A stretch of 64,000 nucleotides of DNA from Candidatus Nanoarchaeia archaeon (lineage in GTDB: Archaea; Nanobdellota; Nanobdellia; Woesearchaeales; SKIA01), in assembly GCA_028279685.1 (NCBI GenBank), contig JANQNG010000059.1:1-64000 (forward strand), written 5' to 3'. The translations under genes were made by a program, and so were the position numbers. Below are positions 8,871 through 16,882 of the stretch, in pieces; positions within the stretch are counted from its first letter, which is position 1, and every line of letters begins with the position of its first letter. Below the pieces are notes generated by a model. That model did no database searches. It was not told the DNA's origin and saw only the letters and a program-made list of their open reading frames with translations.

Positions 8871-8919
8871 AAATCAAAAATTGAAAATTTTTGAATTCAT
8901 CTTTTTTGGAGGACAAAAA

Positions 8920-9237
8920 ATGAAAAAATGCTATTTTTGTGAAGGACTTTTGAAAGAAACAACAGTCATTGAGCATGGTGCTCCTTTAGATTGTTTGCAA
9001 TGTCAGAAATGTAAAGAGATTTTTTTCACATCAACAGAATGGCTAAAGAATGATATTCTCTCAGGGAGATGCAAGTTAGTGAGGAAGTTTGGAAAGCTTG
9101 GAGACTCAACAATAGTCCGTCTTCCACCGAAGATGCTGAAGAAATACAACATCGAACCAGGAGATATTAGTTTATTCGAAGAAAGACCAGAAGGGATATT
9201 GATACGCGCGTTCAAGGCAAAGGATTTGAAGGCTTAG
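8920..9237 (+). CDS. Zinc-ribbon/AbrB-type putative antitoxin
   Basis: The ORF track starts at 8881, but GGAGG (8910-8914) stands just before the ATG at 8920 (MKKCYFCEGLL), so 105 residues is preferred. N-terminal zinc ribbon with two CxxC pairs (CYFC, CQKC), then a SpoVT/AbrB swapped-hairpin domain (KFGKLGDSTIVRLPPKML). Such proteins act as antitoxins that bind the toxin and their own promoter. The next gene is a clear paralogue (KFGKLGDATIMRIPPEL). Confidence 0.7.
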   Translation: MKKCYFCEGLLKETTVIEHGAPLDCLQCQKCKEIFFTSTEWLKNDILSGRCKLVRKFGKLGDSTIVRLPPKMLKKYNIEPGDISLFEERPEGILIRAFKAKDLKA

Positions 9238-9278
9238 CTTTGCAGATTTTAACTTATAAACACAACAAGGAGAAAAAA

Positions 9279-9590
9279 ATGGAAAAATTCATGAAAACTT
9301 GTTATGAATGCAAAGTTGATGTTATTCCTGTGGTGAGAATAGAAGAAGGAATTAAGTTATACGGATTAAAATGCCCTAAATGCAAGGAAGAATTCTATAC
9401 ATCAAGCCAATTGTTAAAACTTGAAAGATTCAGAGATAAGCCAAAAAGAAAATTTGGTAAACTAGGAGATGCCACTATTATGAGAATACCCCCAGAACTA
9501 ATAAAAAAACACAATATTTCCCCAGGAGATTATGGTATATGTACTTCCGTAGAAGATGGAATTCTGATTGTCCCTGTTAAAGAAAAATGA
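9279..9590 (+). CDS. Second zinc-ribbon/AbrB-type putative antitoxin, paralogue of 8920
   Basis: The start is moved from 9240 to the ATG at 9279 because AAGGAG lies 6-8 nt before it. 103 residues: two CxxC knuckles (CYEC, CPKC), then KFGKLGDATIMRIPPELIKKHNI, nearly the same AbrB core as the preceding protein. It lies 41 nt downstream of that gene in the same apparent operon, so one toxin is followed by two antitoxins. Whether the second covers a different toxin or arose by duplication is not decidable here. Confidence 0.7.
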   Translation: MEKFMKTCYECKVDVIPVVRIEEGIKLYGLKCPKCKEEFYTSSQLLKLERFRDKPKRKFGKLGDATIMRIPPELIKKHNISPGDYGICTSVEDGILIVPVKEK

Positions 9591-9929
9591 TCACTCACTC
9601 AATTTCATAATAGCTTCAGCTAAATCACCATCAGCATCTTCGATTGCTTTTCGTGCTTTGTCTTCAGAAACTTTAGTCTGTTCCATAACAGTCTTGACGT
9701 CGTCTTCGTTGATATCTGCTTTTGTAGCCATATCTTCAATGCGATACTCTCCTGATAACTGAAACGTTTCCTGCCCCATCATATCAACAGATTGCACAGA
9801 AGGATTGTCAAAAACAATTTTTTTCTTGCCAGAGATGATAATAACTTGATCAGCAGGAATCTCTTCCTGCTTCATACCCATTTTTTGCATCATCTTCTGC
9901 ATTTGCTTAGGATTCATGCCTGGCATCAT
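9591..9929 (-). CDS. nac: Nascent polypeptide-associated complex (NAC) protein
   Basis: Archaeal NAC, 112 residues from the ATG at 9929 (or 9926); the ORF track's longer start would run into the sec61 beta gene. N-terminal MMPGMNPKQMQKMMQKMGM is typical. The NAC domain (VIIISGKKKIVFDNPSVQ ... ETFQLSGEY) spans ~25-70, with a C-terminal UBA domain (INEDDVKTVMEQTKVSEDKARKA). It forms a homodimer that shields nascent chains at the ribosome. It begins 5 nt after the stop of sec61 beta, so the two are likely translationally coupled. Confidence 0.92.
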   Translation of the reverse strand: MMPGMNPKQMQKMMQKMGMKQEEIPADQVIIISGKKKIVFDNPSVQSVDMMGQETFQLSGEYRIEDMATKADINEDDVKTVMEQTKVSEDKARKAIEDADGDLAEAIMKLSE

Positions 9930-9934
9930 AGTAA

Positions 9935-10099
9935 TCACGGACTGAATGTAGAACCTAATATAATAGCAAGTACAATGATTACACAAATCATAATAATAAC
10001 ATGCGTCGGATTGAGTTCAATCTTCGCTTTGTAATCATCAAAATATCTTGTCAATCCAGCCCCTGAGGAAGGCATGTGCACTCTATTGTCTTTTGCCAT
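9935..10099 (-). CDS. secG: Preprotein translocase subunit Sec61 beta (SecG), 54 residues
   Basis: Absent from the ORF track because it is short. Reading the minus strand from the ATG at 10099 gives MAKDNRVHMPSSGAGLTRYF, then a Lys/Glu-containing linker, ELNPTHVI and one membrane helix (IIMICVIIVLAIILG), ending TFSP. The proline/serine-rich start with SSGAGLTRYF, the NPTHV element and a single C-terminal membrane segment define archaeal Sec61 beta. The TATA box at 10121-10130 is centred ~26 nt before the ATG, so the mRNA is probably leaderless. NAC follows directly, joining two co-translational targeting functions. Confidence 0.93.
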   Translation of the reverse strand: MAKDNRVHMPSSGAGLTRYFDDYKAKIELNPTHVIIMICVIIVLAIILGSTFSP

Positions 10100-10120
10100 C
10101 TAATCAGGGAGAGAAAGGGC

Positions 10121-10130
10121 GTTTATATAG
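10121..10130 (-). promoter_or_regulatory. TATA box of the sec61 beta-nac operon
   Basis: CTATATAAAC on the minus strand, centred 26-27 nt before the A of the sec61 beta ATG. This is the spacing expected when archaeal transcription starts at the start codon. It is a clear example of the leaderless layout seen for many first genes in the window. Confidence 0.7.
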
Positions 10131-10201
10131 TTTTTGGAGGTCTAGGCCACTAGACAAATGTGCAGTTAAAATATATAAATAAATGTGTGTTGCCATTTAG
10201 A

Positions 10202-10755
10202 ATGGAGAAGGACAGACTTGTGGTCTTTCAAGATAAGAAGATTCGAAGAATCTGGCATAATGAAGAATGGTATTTCTCAGTAGTTGATGTTGTGGCTGTT
10301 TTGACAGAAAGCCCTACGCCAAGGCAATATTGGGGAAAAGTTAAAGAAAGGGAATTTAAGGCTCTTCAGTTGTCCCCAATTTGGGTACAACTGAAATATG
10401 GAAGAATAGAGATATAAAAACAGAAAAAGAATTTGCAATACTTACTAATGAAATTAGTAAAGCAACTTTTGGCAAAACAGTAGGAGAGTATAAAGAATTT
10501 AAGAGACTTAAAAAGAAGAATCAAAATCTTCGCGACCACATGACCGATTGGGAATTGATTCTTACAATGTTTGGAGAAAAAGCAACCACAGATATTACAA
10601 AAGAAAGAAATTCACAAAGACTTAATGAATGTAAGGACTCTGCTGAAAAAGGAGGAAACATTGCAAAAAGAGCGAGAAAAGACTTAGAAAAAAACTTAAG
10701 GAGAAGTGTAATTTCTGATGAGAATTATTTGCCTAAAAAGAAAAAGTTGAAATAA
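10202..10755 (+). pseudogene. BRO-N / DinD-like phage antirepressor-type gene with internal deletion and frameshift
   Basis: The first piece (ATG at 10202, MEKDRLVVFQDKKIRRIWHN) is the BRO-N domain start, including SVVDVVAVLTESPTPRQYW, and ends after SPIWVQLK. The second piece, in another frame (10381-10755), is the family's C-terminal part: EFAILTNEISKATFGKTVGE, then NLRDHMTDWELILTMFGEKA and RARKDLEKN. Intact relatives are about 270-280 residues, so roughly 100 central residues are missing and the frame is broken at the joint near 10385. These proteins are common on viruses and mobile elements, so this is a decayed acquired gene. Confidence 0.8.
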
Positions 10756-10840
10756 TTATTTCTTAGCTATTTTCCACAAGAATCGAAGTTGATTCTTGTA
10801 CTTAATAATAGTTTAACATTAAAGTATGTTCCTCAAATAT

Positions 10841-10957
10841 TAGAAAAAGTGTAAGGTACAGTACATCAGAGTGTGCTGCGCCCACTCTGGGGCTACAAAT
10901 TACTTCGTAATTTGTAACAGCCGCATTTTGGTACTAGAAAAAGTGTAAGGTACAGTA
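10841..10957 (-). repeat. Duplicated rnpB 3' end with a hairpin insert
   Basis: Reading the + strand: a 23-bp block (10841-10863), a 55-bp insert (10864-10918), a 16-bp block (10919-10934), then the same 23-bp block (10935-10957) and the same 16-bp block (10958-10973). The last pair is the true 3' end of the RNase P RNA (helix P1 and the AAAATGCGGCTTAC region). The insert consists of two hairpins: a 10-bp stem with loop TTC (10894-10916) and a 7-bp stem (10867-10889). So the 3' end of the gene was duplicated and the outer copy was split by an insert. Confidence 0.85.
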
Positions 10958-11253
10958 AGCCGCATTTTGGTACGCGGTCAATTCGACGAAGAATTGAATC
11001 CACGATCCTGGTATTCTACTACGCCTCTCAAAGGAGTTGCACCAGCAGGGACTCGCCGTTTCATCTTTCCCAAGGAAATGTCAACGGGTTAACTCACTCC
11101 GTTTTATCGAAGCTTCGCCATATCATCCTGCGCCTTGGAAGTATCGTTGCTGAGCGGTTGCCATCCCTCTCGGAATTCCACCTTGCAATGGACTGCCTTT
11201 CGCGGTGTGCGGACTTTCCTCAGCCGAAGCCGTATCAGGTCTGTACCTTACAC
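10943..11253 (-). ncRNA. rnpB: RNase P RNA (archaeal)
   Basis: About 311 nt. Hallmarks on the minus strand: GAGGAAAGTCCGCAC near the 5' end (conserved region I), and CCAAAATGCGGCTTAC at the 3' end (conserved region V, ACAxAAUxCGGCUUAC type). A perfect 13-bp P1 helix joins the ends (GTGTAAGGTACAG / CTGTACCTTACAC, 11241-11253 with 10943-10955). It is the catalytic RNA that removes 5' leaders from precursor tRNAs. A second copy of its 3' end lies directly downstream and could compete for P1 pairing. Confidence 0.95.
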
Positions 11254-11306
11254 AAAATGAGAAGAGAGAGGAATTTAAAAAGTTAATGACTGTCAGAATG
11301 TCTGTA

Positions 11307-11411
11307 AAGTACACTACTGCGCTACGTTCTTATGTACAAATCTAAACTCAAATCGAGTTCTGTCGTAATTCAATATGCATTAAGATAACTTCGCTGGGCA
11401 GTAGTGTACTT
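11307..11411. repeat. Inverted-repeat element, copy A (105 bp)
   Basis: Perfect 14-bp terminal inverted repeats (AAGTACACTACTGC at 11307-11320 and its complement at 11398-11411). Just inside the ends are GCTACG on the left and CTTCGCTGG on the right, shared with copy D (54411-54504, reverse orientation) and nearly with copies B and C. It contains an AACTC/GAGTT hairpin. It lies between rnpB and the CBS gene, upstream of rnpB's 5' end. No ORF inside. Confidence 0.8.
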
Positions 11412-11423
11412 GCTAATAGAACA

Positions 11424-11879
11424 TCAAAAACTAAATCGCTTCTTGAATTCATCAGGATTGACATCTAACTCGATGATCTTCCAGGCTAATGATGTCGTGA
11501 GTTCAATAGAGCCTCTAAGCACATCTGTTTCAGTAATAATACCTATTACATCTCCATGTTCAGACACAACAGGGAATCTTCTTATATTATGTTTCTGCAT
11601 CAGATTGCCTGCAGCGACAATAGTGGCAGTGTCGTGTATTGTTTGTACTGGAGAGGACATAGTTTCATGAACTTTCATTTCATCAGTATTGCTGTGATCT
11701 TTCACTATTCTAAGAATATCTCGTTCTGTAAGAATACCTTCAGGTTTTCCTTCATCAAAAACAAGAACGCAGCTGATGTTATGCTCTGCCATCACATTAA
11801 CAGCATCAATTACTGTCTGTTCCTTACCAATAGTTTTCAATTCGGTTGTCATGATGTCTTTCACTTTTGTATGTTTCAT
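11424..11879 (-). CDS. CBS-pair domain protein
   Basis: 151 residues made of two CBS motifs: MKHTKVKDIMTTELKTIGKEQTVIDAV...GILTERDILRIV (1-60) and VHETMSSPVQTIHDTATIVAA...GIITETDVLRGSI (65-125), then a short tail. Such stand-alone pairs bind adenine nucleotides or SAM and act as regulators; the target is unknown. It begins 9 nt after the stop of the upstream gene (11889-12668), so they form an operon. Confidence 0.88.
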   Translation of the reverse strand: MKHTKVKDIMTTELKTIGKEQTVIDAVNVMAEHNISCVLVFDEGKPEGILTERDILRIVKDHSNTDEMKVHETMSSPVQTIHDTATIVAAGNLMQKHNIRRFPVVSEHGDVIGIITETDVLRGSIELTTSLAWKIIELDVNPDEFKKRFSF

Positions 11880-11888
11880 GATAGCACC

Positions 11889-12668
11889 TCAATAGAGTTT
11901 AAGATCGTTTTTTTCTACGAATAATCTATATTTATGTTTCAGCTCGTTCCAATCGATATCAATATCTTTAAGCTTGCGTTCAATCACATTATGGAACTGG
12001 GTTCCTTGCTTTGCTTTTTCGACACATTCTTCCTGCATTTTGATGACTTGTTCCGTCAGGTTATTGAACGTTCCTCCTGTTTCTATCCAGAGTTCAATAA
12101 GTTCGAAGAACATATCATTATATTCTTTACTGTCAAGAGATTGATGTCTAGGAACAAGACCTTGTCGTCCTACTCTTAGTTCAGCAGGCATGTCAAAATC
12201 TTTCTCAAGTCTGAAATACTCCATTTTAAGCTGATCAAGAATACCTTTCAAAGATTTTCTAATGGTGTGGATTGCATCTTCATGAGAATATCCTCTCACT
12301 TCCATCTCAATCGAGTTCAGCACAAAAATATTAATGAGTAGATTCAGCTTGTATCTAGCTTTTTCCAGATGGGAAAGATACTTGTCGACTGCTACTTTTC
12401 GGCGTTCCTTGCTGTCCTCTATAATTTGCTCATCAGAAATCTTTGTCATCTGAAGAATTTCTTTAATCTCGAGTACGAGTTGAGGGTCTGCGCGTATTTT
12501 TTCATTAGTATCAATAAGTTTGAACAACACTTTTTCTCGCTCATCGTAACCTGTTTTATCGAAAGTTTCAATAGTCAATCCTAATTGCTCTAGAATAATG
12601 AAGAATTCTTTTTCGTATTCATAACCGAAATGATTTGCTAGATACATACGAAGTTCGTCAATAATCAT
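11889..12668 (-). CDS. Hypothetical all-helical protein
   Basis: 259 residues from the ATG at 12668 (MIIDELRMYLANHFGYEYE). The track's upstream start (12680) would precede transcription, because the TATA-like box at 12690-12699 is centred ~27 nt before 12668. The predicted structure is almost entirely helical and charged, with no membrane segment. Residues 95-150 are coiled-coil-like (KYLSHLEKARYKLNLLINIF). Not recognised. Co-transcribed with the CBS protein, which may sense nucleotides for it (inference). Confidence 0.65.
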   Translation of the reverse strand: MIIDELRMYLANHFGYEYEKEFFIILEQLGLTIETFDKTGYDEREKVLFKLIDTNEKIRADPQLVLEIKEILQMTKISDEQIIEDSKERRKVAVDKYLSHLEKARYKLNLLINIFVLNSIEMEVRGYSHEDAIHTIRKSLKGILDQLKMEYFRLEKDFDMPAELRVGRQGLVPRHQSLDSKEYNDMFFELIELWIETGGTFNNLTEQVIKMQEECVEKAKQGTQFHNVIERKLKDIDIDWNELKHKYRLFVEKNDLKLY

Positions 12669-12803
12669 AGAACAGAACACACATCAGGGATTTATAAAGA
12701 TTATCGCCTCTTCAGGCTATTGATGAAGAGTAACAAACTCACTATTTGAGGGTTTACTATGTAAAATTATAGTCAATACATCTCGTTCATGGCGAGTTTT
12801 GGG

Positions 12804-12853
12804 CTGAAAATTACTCCTCGAGAAGGAGAGTTTTGAATACACGCAATTTTCAG
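12804..12853. promoter_or_regulatory. Inverted repeat upstream of the ABC transporter promoter
   Basis: CTGAAAATT (12804-12812) and AATTTTCAG (12845-12853) are perfect 9-bp arms around a CTCC/GGAG hairpin. The repeat lies immediately upstream of a TATA-like box (ATTTATATAG, ~12858-12867) for the ABC operon, the usual place for an activator site or an upstream operator. The rest of the 12681-12912 spacer shows only the leftward TATA box. Confidence 0.4.
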
Positions 12854-12912
12854 TAACATTTATATAGTCACATCTGTTCGTACATTTAAAAAGGTGTTAG
12901 AGGGGACTTAGG

Positions 12913-13914
12913 TTGAAAACCATCATAAAAGTCGACAAGATTGTGAAGGTATTCGGTAATACTGTTGTGCTCTACGATATCGATCTTGAAATAAAAGTAG
13001 GTGAGATCTTTGGCGTTATTGGCAGTTCAGGAGCTGGGAAAACCACCTTATTGAATGCATTGATAGGATTTATCAGACCTGAGAAAGGAGATGTGCTCTT
13101 CAGAGGAGAGTATCTCAAAAGCCACAGTCACGAGCTCTTCACTTCAGTTTACAAAAGAACATTAGATATCAAAAAAGCATTTGGGTTTGCCAGCCAACAT
13201 CCTAGCTTGTATCCTAACCTTACGGTTGAAGAAAATCTTGATTATTTTGCATCGTTGTATGGCATTCCGAAGGGAAGAAAGAAGCGCAATATGAAATTGT
13301 TGCTTGATCTGATGGATCTAACGCATGCAAGGAAACGATTAGTGAGTAAACTCTCAGGAGGAATGCAGCGAAGATTAGATATCGCTTGCGCGTTAATTCA
13401 TGATCCCAAAGTGCTGATTTTGGATGAACCTACTGCAGATCTTGATCCTTATCTTCGCAATCACATCTACAAACTTATTAAGAAGATCAGTAGAAAAGGA
13501 ACAACGATTATTATTGCATCACACAACCTCACAGAGGTTGAGCAACTAGTGGACAGAATAGGAATTCTCAACAAAGGAAAGCTACTTAGAGTAGGAACGC
13601 CAAACGAACTGAAGCGTAAGTTGCTCAAATTCGAGCAAATTAGAATACAAACATTCCCTGGAAAATATGAAACTATCTCCAGAAAAATTAAATCTTCAAT
13701 GGTAGAACGTATAGAAAACACAGGATCTGAGCTCGTCATCTATACAATGAGTCCTGAGAAAGTAATCCATGATGTATTGCACGCTATAGAAGAATGCAAA
13801 GAGAAACTTATCGACCTTAAGACATTGAAAGGAACACTCGATGATGTATTCATCAAACTTGCTGCACAAAATATCACAAGAATGAGGAAGCAAGTAATTA
13901 AGAAAAAGGGATAA
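12913..13914 (+). CDS. ABC transporter ATP-binding protein (ABC-2 type)
   Basis: 333 residues. Walker A GSSGAGKTT (~40), signature LSGGMQRRLDIA (~147), Walker B VLILDEPTADLDP (~167) and switch His ASHN (~200) are all present, followed by a ~110-residue C-terminal domain as in drug/lipid exporter ATPases. Start is TTG (LKTIIKVDKIVK, read as Met), with no better ATG nearby. The ATP-hydrolysing subunit for the membrane protein encoded 3 nt downstream. Confidence 0.93.
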   Translation: MKTIIKVDKIVKVFGNTVVLYDIDLEIKVGEIFGVIGSSGAGKTTLLNALIGFIRPEKGDVLFRGEYLKSHSHELFTSVYKRTLDIKKAFGFASQHPSLYPNLTVEENLDYFASLYGIPKGRKKRNMKLLLDLMDLTHARKRLVSKLSGGMQRRLDIACALIHDPKVLILDEPTADLDPYLRNHIYKLIKKISRKGTTIIIASHNLTEVEQLVDRIGILNKGKLLRVGTPNELKRKLLKFEQIRIQTFPGKYETISRKIKSSMVERIENTGSELVIYTMSPEKVIHDVLHAIEECKEKLIDLKTLKGTLDDVFIKLAAQNITRMRKQVIKKKG

Positions 13915-13917
13915 ACT

Positions 13918-15909
13918 ATGACTTTGATGACTATTATCCAAAAAAATATGAAGCGCCTGTTCAGGAGCAGAAATAGCTCTTTTGTGATAATTTTTGGTCC
14001 TTTACTTATCATTCTTCTTGTGGGATTAGCATTCAATAACACAATACAGTACACATTTACCGTTGGAGTATATAGTCCTGAGTACAACGATTTTGTTGAT
14101 TCCTATATTGATCAATTGAGAAGCAAGCAATTCAATACATACAAGTACAAAACACTTGCAGGGTGTACTGCTGATATCAGAAGAGGACTGTTGCATACAT
14201 GTATTGAGTTTCCAGAGGAGTTCAGCCTCGGAACTAACAAGACAAATAATCTGATGATTTATGCAGATACCTCTAATCTTAACTTTGTTGAAATAGTCAT
14301 TGATGCAGTCTCTGCAAAAATATCTTCGAGAACAGAAGAAGTTAGCAGAACAGAAGCGTATAAAATTCTCAGTACATTGCAAGCGACAAATGAAAGAGTG
14401 TTGCAGGATAGGGATGTGGTTGAAAGACTTACCTCAGAAACAAGCACTATCAAAAATACATTGCAAACCGTCAAGGACGATCTCGATAGCCTTGATTTCG
14501 AAATTGATCTGAGATCTCCTTCGCAAATGCTCAACGATATTGATGAAATAAAAGAGACTATTGATGACCTTGAGAATGAGACACTTGAAGTGATGGATGA
14601 ATTTATAGAATATGCAGAGGATTACTATGATACGGGAGACGAAGATGAACCTGATAAGCAAGTTGATAAAATAAGTAACACGAGCGCAGAAATCGCTCAA
14701 TCATTTGATAGTCTTCCTGGACTTCTGAATGATATCTATGGTGATCTTTCATCAATGTCAGATGATCTCGAGAGTGCTGATGAGAAGGTTAATCGCTTAG
14801 AGACCACCAATAAAAATATCAAGAACACGCTTAATGATCTTCGTGTTGCAGCACAGGAGATGATTGATGATCTTGATGAAATGAGTGACCGTATTGCGGA
14901 AAATGTAGCTACTATTGAAGCCATATCAGCACAAACATCTGCAGGTACTATTGCATCTCCTATTGTGACGAAGATACAACCTGTTACTGAGGAAGAAAAG
15001 AAACTTTCGTTTGTGATCCATCATTTTGTTACTATCGTTATTATGTTTATGAGTATACTCTTAGCAGGAACGTTAGTAATCATGGAGAAGACCTCGAATG
15101 CTTTTTTCAGAAATTTCTCGACACCAGTTAAGGATATTACGTTTATCATTTCGACTTTTCTTACCACCGTATTGGTATTGTTGATGCAGCTTGCAGTAAT
15201 CTTTGTGATTGGTACCTATTACCTTGAGATTCCTTTGACGGGGAATATTTTTGTTACACTTTTTGTGATTATACTTGGCACTAGTGTATTCACATTAATA
15301 GGTATGTGTGTAGGATATCTGTTCAGTTCACAAGAAACAGTAACTTTAGCATCAGTTACTTTAGGCAGTATTTTTCTCTTCACTTCTAATATTATTCTTC
15401 CTATTGAAAGCATGGGGGTCTTCATGCAGTTGCTAGTAAAGATCAACCCTTATGTAATGATAAGTGAAGCACTAAGAAAAGCAGTGTTGTTTCAGGCAAA
15501 TTTCATCAGTCTCTTCTCAACTATTTTGCTCATTATTGTTTTTGGAGGAGTATTGTTTTTGCTCGTTCTCGTGATTGAGCGAGCTACAAAATCACTCGTG
15601 CTTGGAAAACTTACTTCTACTAATGTGATTTCAGATTATCTCACGGACATTGAAGATATTCCTAAGAGCAAGTATTTTGTGTTCGATGATGGAAGTGTAG
15701 TGAAAAGCAAAGAAGAACTTATTGAAGCGCTGAAAGTGATGAGTGATGAGACGTTTGATAAGTATGTAAATCTCAAGAAAAATGCATTTTCTGAATGGAT
15801 CTATGATGTCTATAAAGATGCTAAGCTGGCTGAGCGCATACGAAATATGAACAGAACAGGCCATATTAAAGTGCTGATGATGAACATTAGAGCAAGAAAG
15901 AAAGGATGA
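13918..15909 (+). CDS. ABC-2 type permease with a large extracellular coiled-coil domain
   Basis: 663 residues. One membrane segment at ~22-42, then an external region of ~300 residues rich in heptads (for example LNDLRVAAQEMIDDLDEMSDRIAEN), then about five membrane segments at ~365-555 typical of ABC-2 permeases, and a ~100-residue cytosolic tail. The plan resembles YhgE/Pip-type exporters. Paired with the ATPase upstream. The substrate is unknown; lipids, peptides or surface polymers are the usual cargo. Confidence 0.87.
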   Translation: MTLMTIIQKNMKRLFRSRNSSFVIIFGPLLIILLVGLAFNNTIQYTFTVGVYSPEYNDFVDSYIDQLRSKQFNTYKYKTLAGCTADIRRGLLHTCIEFPEEFSLGTNKTNNLMIYADTSNLNFVEIVIDAVSAKISSRTEEVSRTEAYKILSTLQATNERVLQDRDVVERLTSETSTIKNTLQTVKDDLDSLDFEIDLRSPSQMLNDIDEIKETIDDLENETLEVMDEFIEYAEDYYDTGDEDEPDKQVDKISNTSAEIAQSFDSLPGLLNDIYGDLSSMSDDLESADEKVNRLETTNKNIKNTLNDLRVAAQEMIDDLDEMSDRIAENVATIEAISAQTSAGTIASPIVTKIQPVTEEEKKLSFVIHHFVTIVIMFMSILLAGTLVIMEKTSNAFFRNFSTPVKDITFIISTFLTTVLVLLMQLAVIFVIGTYYLEIPLTGNIFVTLFVIILGTSVFTLIGMCVGYLFSSQETVTLASVTLGSIFLFTSNIILPIESMGVFMQLLVKINPYVMISEALRKAVLFQANFISLFSTILLIIVFGGVLFLLVLVIERATKSLVLGKLTSTNVISDYLTDIEDIPKSKYFVFDDGSVVKSKEELIEALKVMSDETFDKYVNLKKNAFSEWIYDVYKDAKLAERIRNMNRTGHIKVLMMNIRARKKG

Positions 15910-16000
15910 TTTTTTTTGTTTCTGTAATACAGAAAATAAATTTTGTATATTGGTTGTGCAAAAGGTAATATTTATATATTTGTTTTGCGGTGATATATGA

Positions 16001-16393
16001 ATGGCTGAAAATACCAGTAAAGAGCCTGATAAGAAGGAAATGCTTAAACTAATGGTAGAAATAGAAACTATTTTTGGTGATGCGAAAGAAAATTTACCAT
16101 CTAGCTTGTTCCCGAAAGAATCTGTTATGGAAGGATCTGTTTCTTTCAGAGTACAAGCAGGAATTGGTTATTATATCATTATCTATGATGATAAGACAGG
16201 AAGTACAGTGACAATTAAAACTTTAGAGTTTCTCAATGAGTTTTTGGAGCATTGCAGTGAAGAGTTCAAAAAAAGACTTCTTCTCGCTAGAGAGAAAGGA
16301 TTTCTTCCGAAAATAGGAGATGTTTTCATAGATATTAAGACATTTAAAGTCTATAATGATTTATGGGAGTTTTATTACAAAATGAACGCATAG
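16001..16393 (+). CDS. Hypothetical protein
   Basis: 130 residues, not recognised. Soluble; the middle has a short beta segment (GIGYYIIIYDDKTGSTVTIKT) and helical flanks. A TATA-like TTTATATA at 15971-15978 is centred ~26 nt before the ATG, so the message is probably leaderless. The next gene (AK6-like) has its own TATA box, so they are separate units. Confidence 0.65.
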   Translation: MAENTSKEPDKKEMLKLMVEIETIFGDAKENLPSSLFPKESVMEGSVSFRVQAGIGYYIIIYDDKTGSTVTIKTLEFLNEFLEHCSEEFKKRLLLAREKGFLPKIGDVFIDIKTFKVYNDLWEFYYKMNA

Positions 16394-16429
16394 CAGAAAC
16401 TATATAATAGATATTATTCATCTCTTTCT

Positions 16430-16882
16430 ATGCAAGTGATTATTGTAACAGGAACTCCTGCAACAGGGAAGACAACCTATGCGAAGAAGCTAGCTGCTGA
16501 GAAAGGCTATACGTATATTGATATTACTGCTTTTGTGAAAGAGTATGGATTATCAGATGGCTATGATGAAGAGAAGCAGTGCGAAATTGTTGATGAGTAT
16601 AAATTACAAGGAGCATTAGAAGCACATATGCAAAAACTGGAGAAAGAAAATACATCAGGGGTTGTGATCGATGGTCATATGAGTCAGTGTTTAGATAACG
16701 TTGATGAATGTATTGTGATGAGGTGTGAATTGAAGGAATTGGAGAGGCGGTTAAAAGACAGAGGTTATTCTGAAGAGAAGATTAAGGAAAACTTGGAAGC
16801 AGAGATTATGGAAGTCTGCAAGCTAGAAGCAGAAGAGAAAGGATTCAAAACAAGAGAAGTCCGAGGAGAATCTAATCAGTAA
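16430..16882 (+). CDS. AK6/Fap7-type adenylate kinase-like NTPase
   Basis: 150 residues. P-loop GTPATGKTTYAKKLA at ~7, DGYDEEKQCEIVDEYKL in the middle and VVIDGHMSQCL typical of the AK6/Fap7 family, which in archaea and eukaryotes assists small-subunit ribosome maturation and has broad nucleotide kinase activity. CELKELERRLKDRGYSEEKIKENLEAE is the family's lid region. TATA box at 16401-16408 with leaderless spacing. Its end overlaps the convergent hypothetical gene by 11 bp. Confidence 0.88.
   Translation: MQVIIVTGTPATGKTTYAKKLAAEKGYTYIDITAFVKEYGLSDGYDEEKQCEIVDEYKLQGALEAHMQKLEKENTSGVVIDGHMSQCLDNVDECIVMRCELKELERRLKDRGYSEEKIKENLEAEIMEVCKLEAEEKGFKTREVRGESNQ

Noticed and set aside
11123-11314. 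ORF of 63 residues over rnpB
   Set aside because: Lies in the conserved RNase P RNA; composition explains the open frame.
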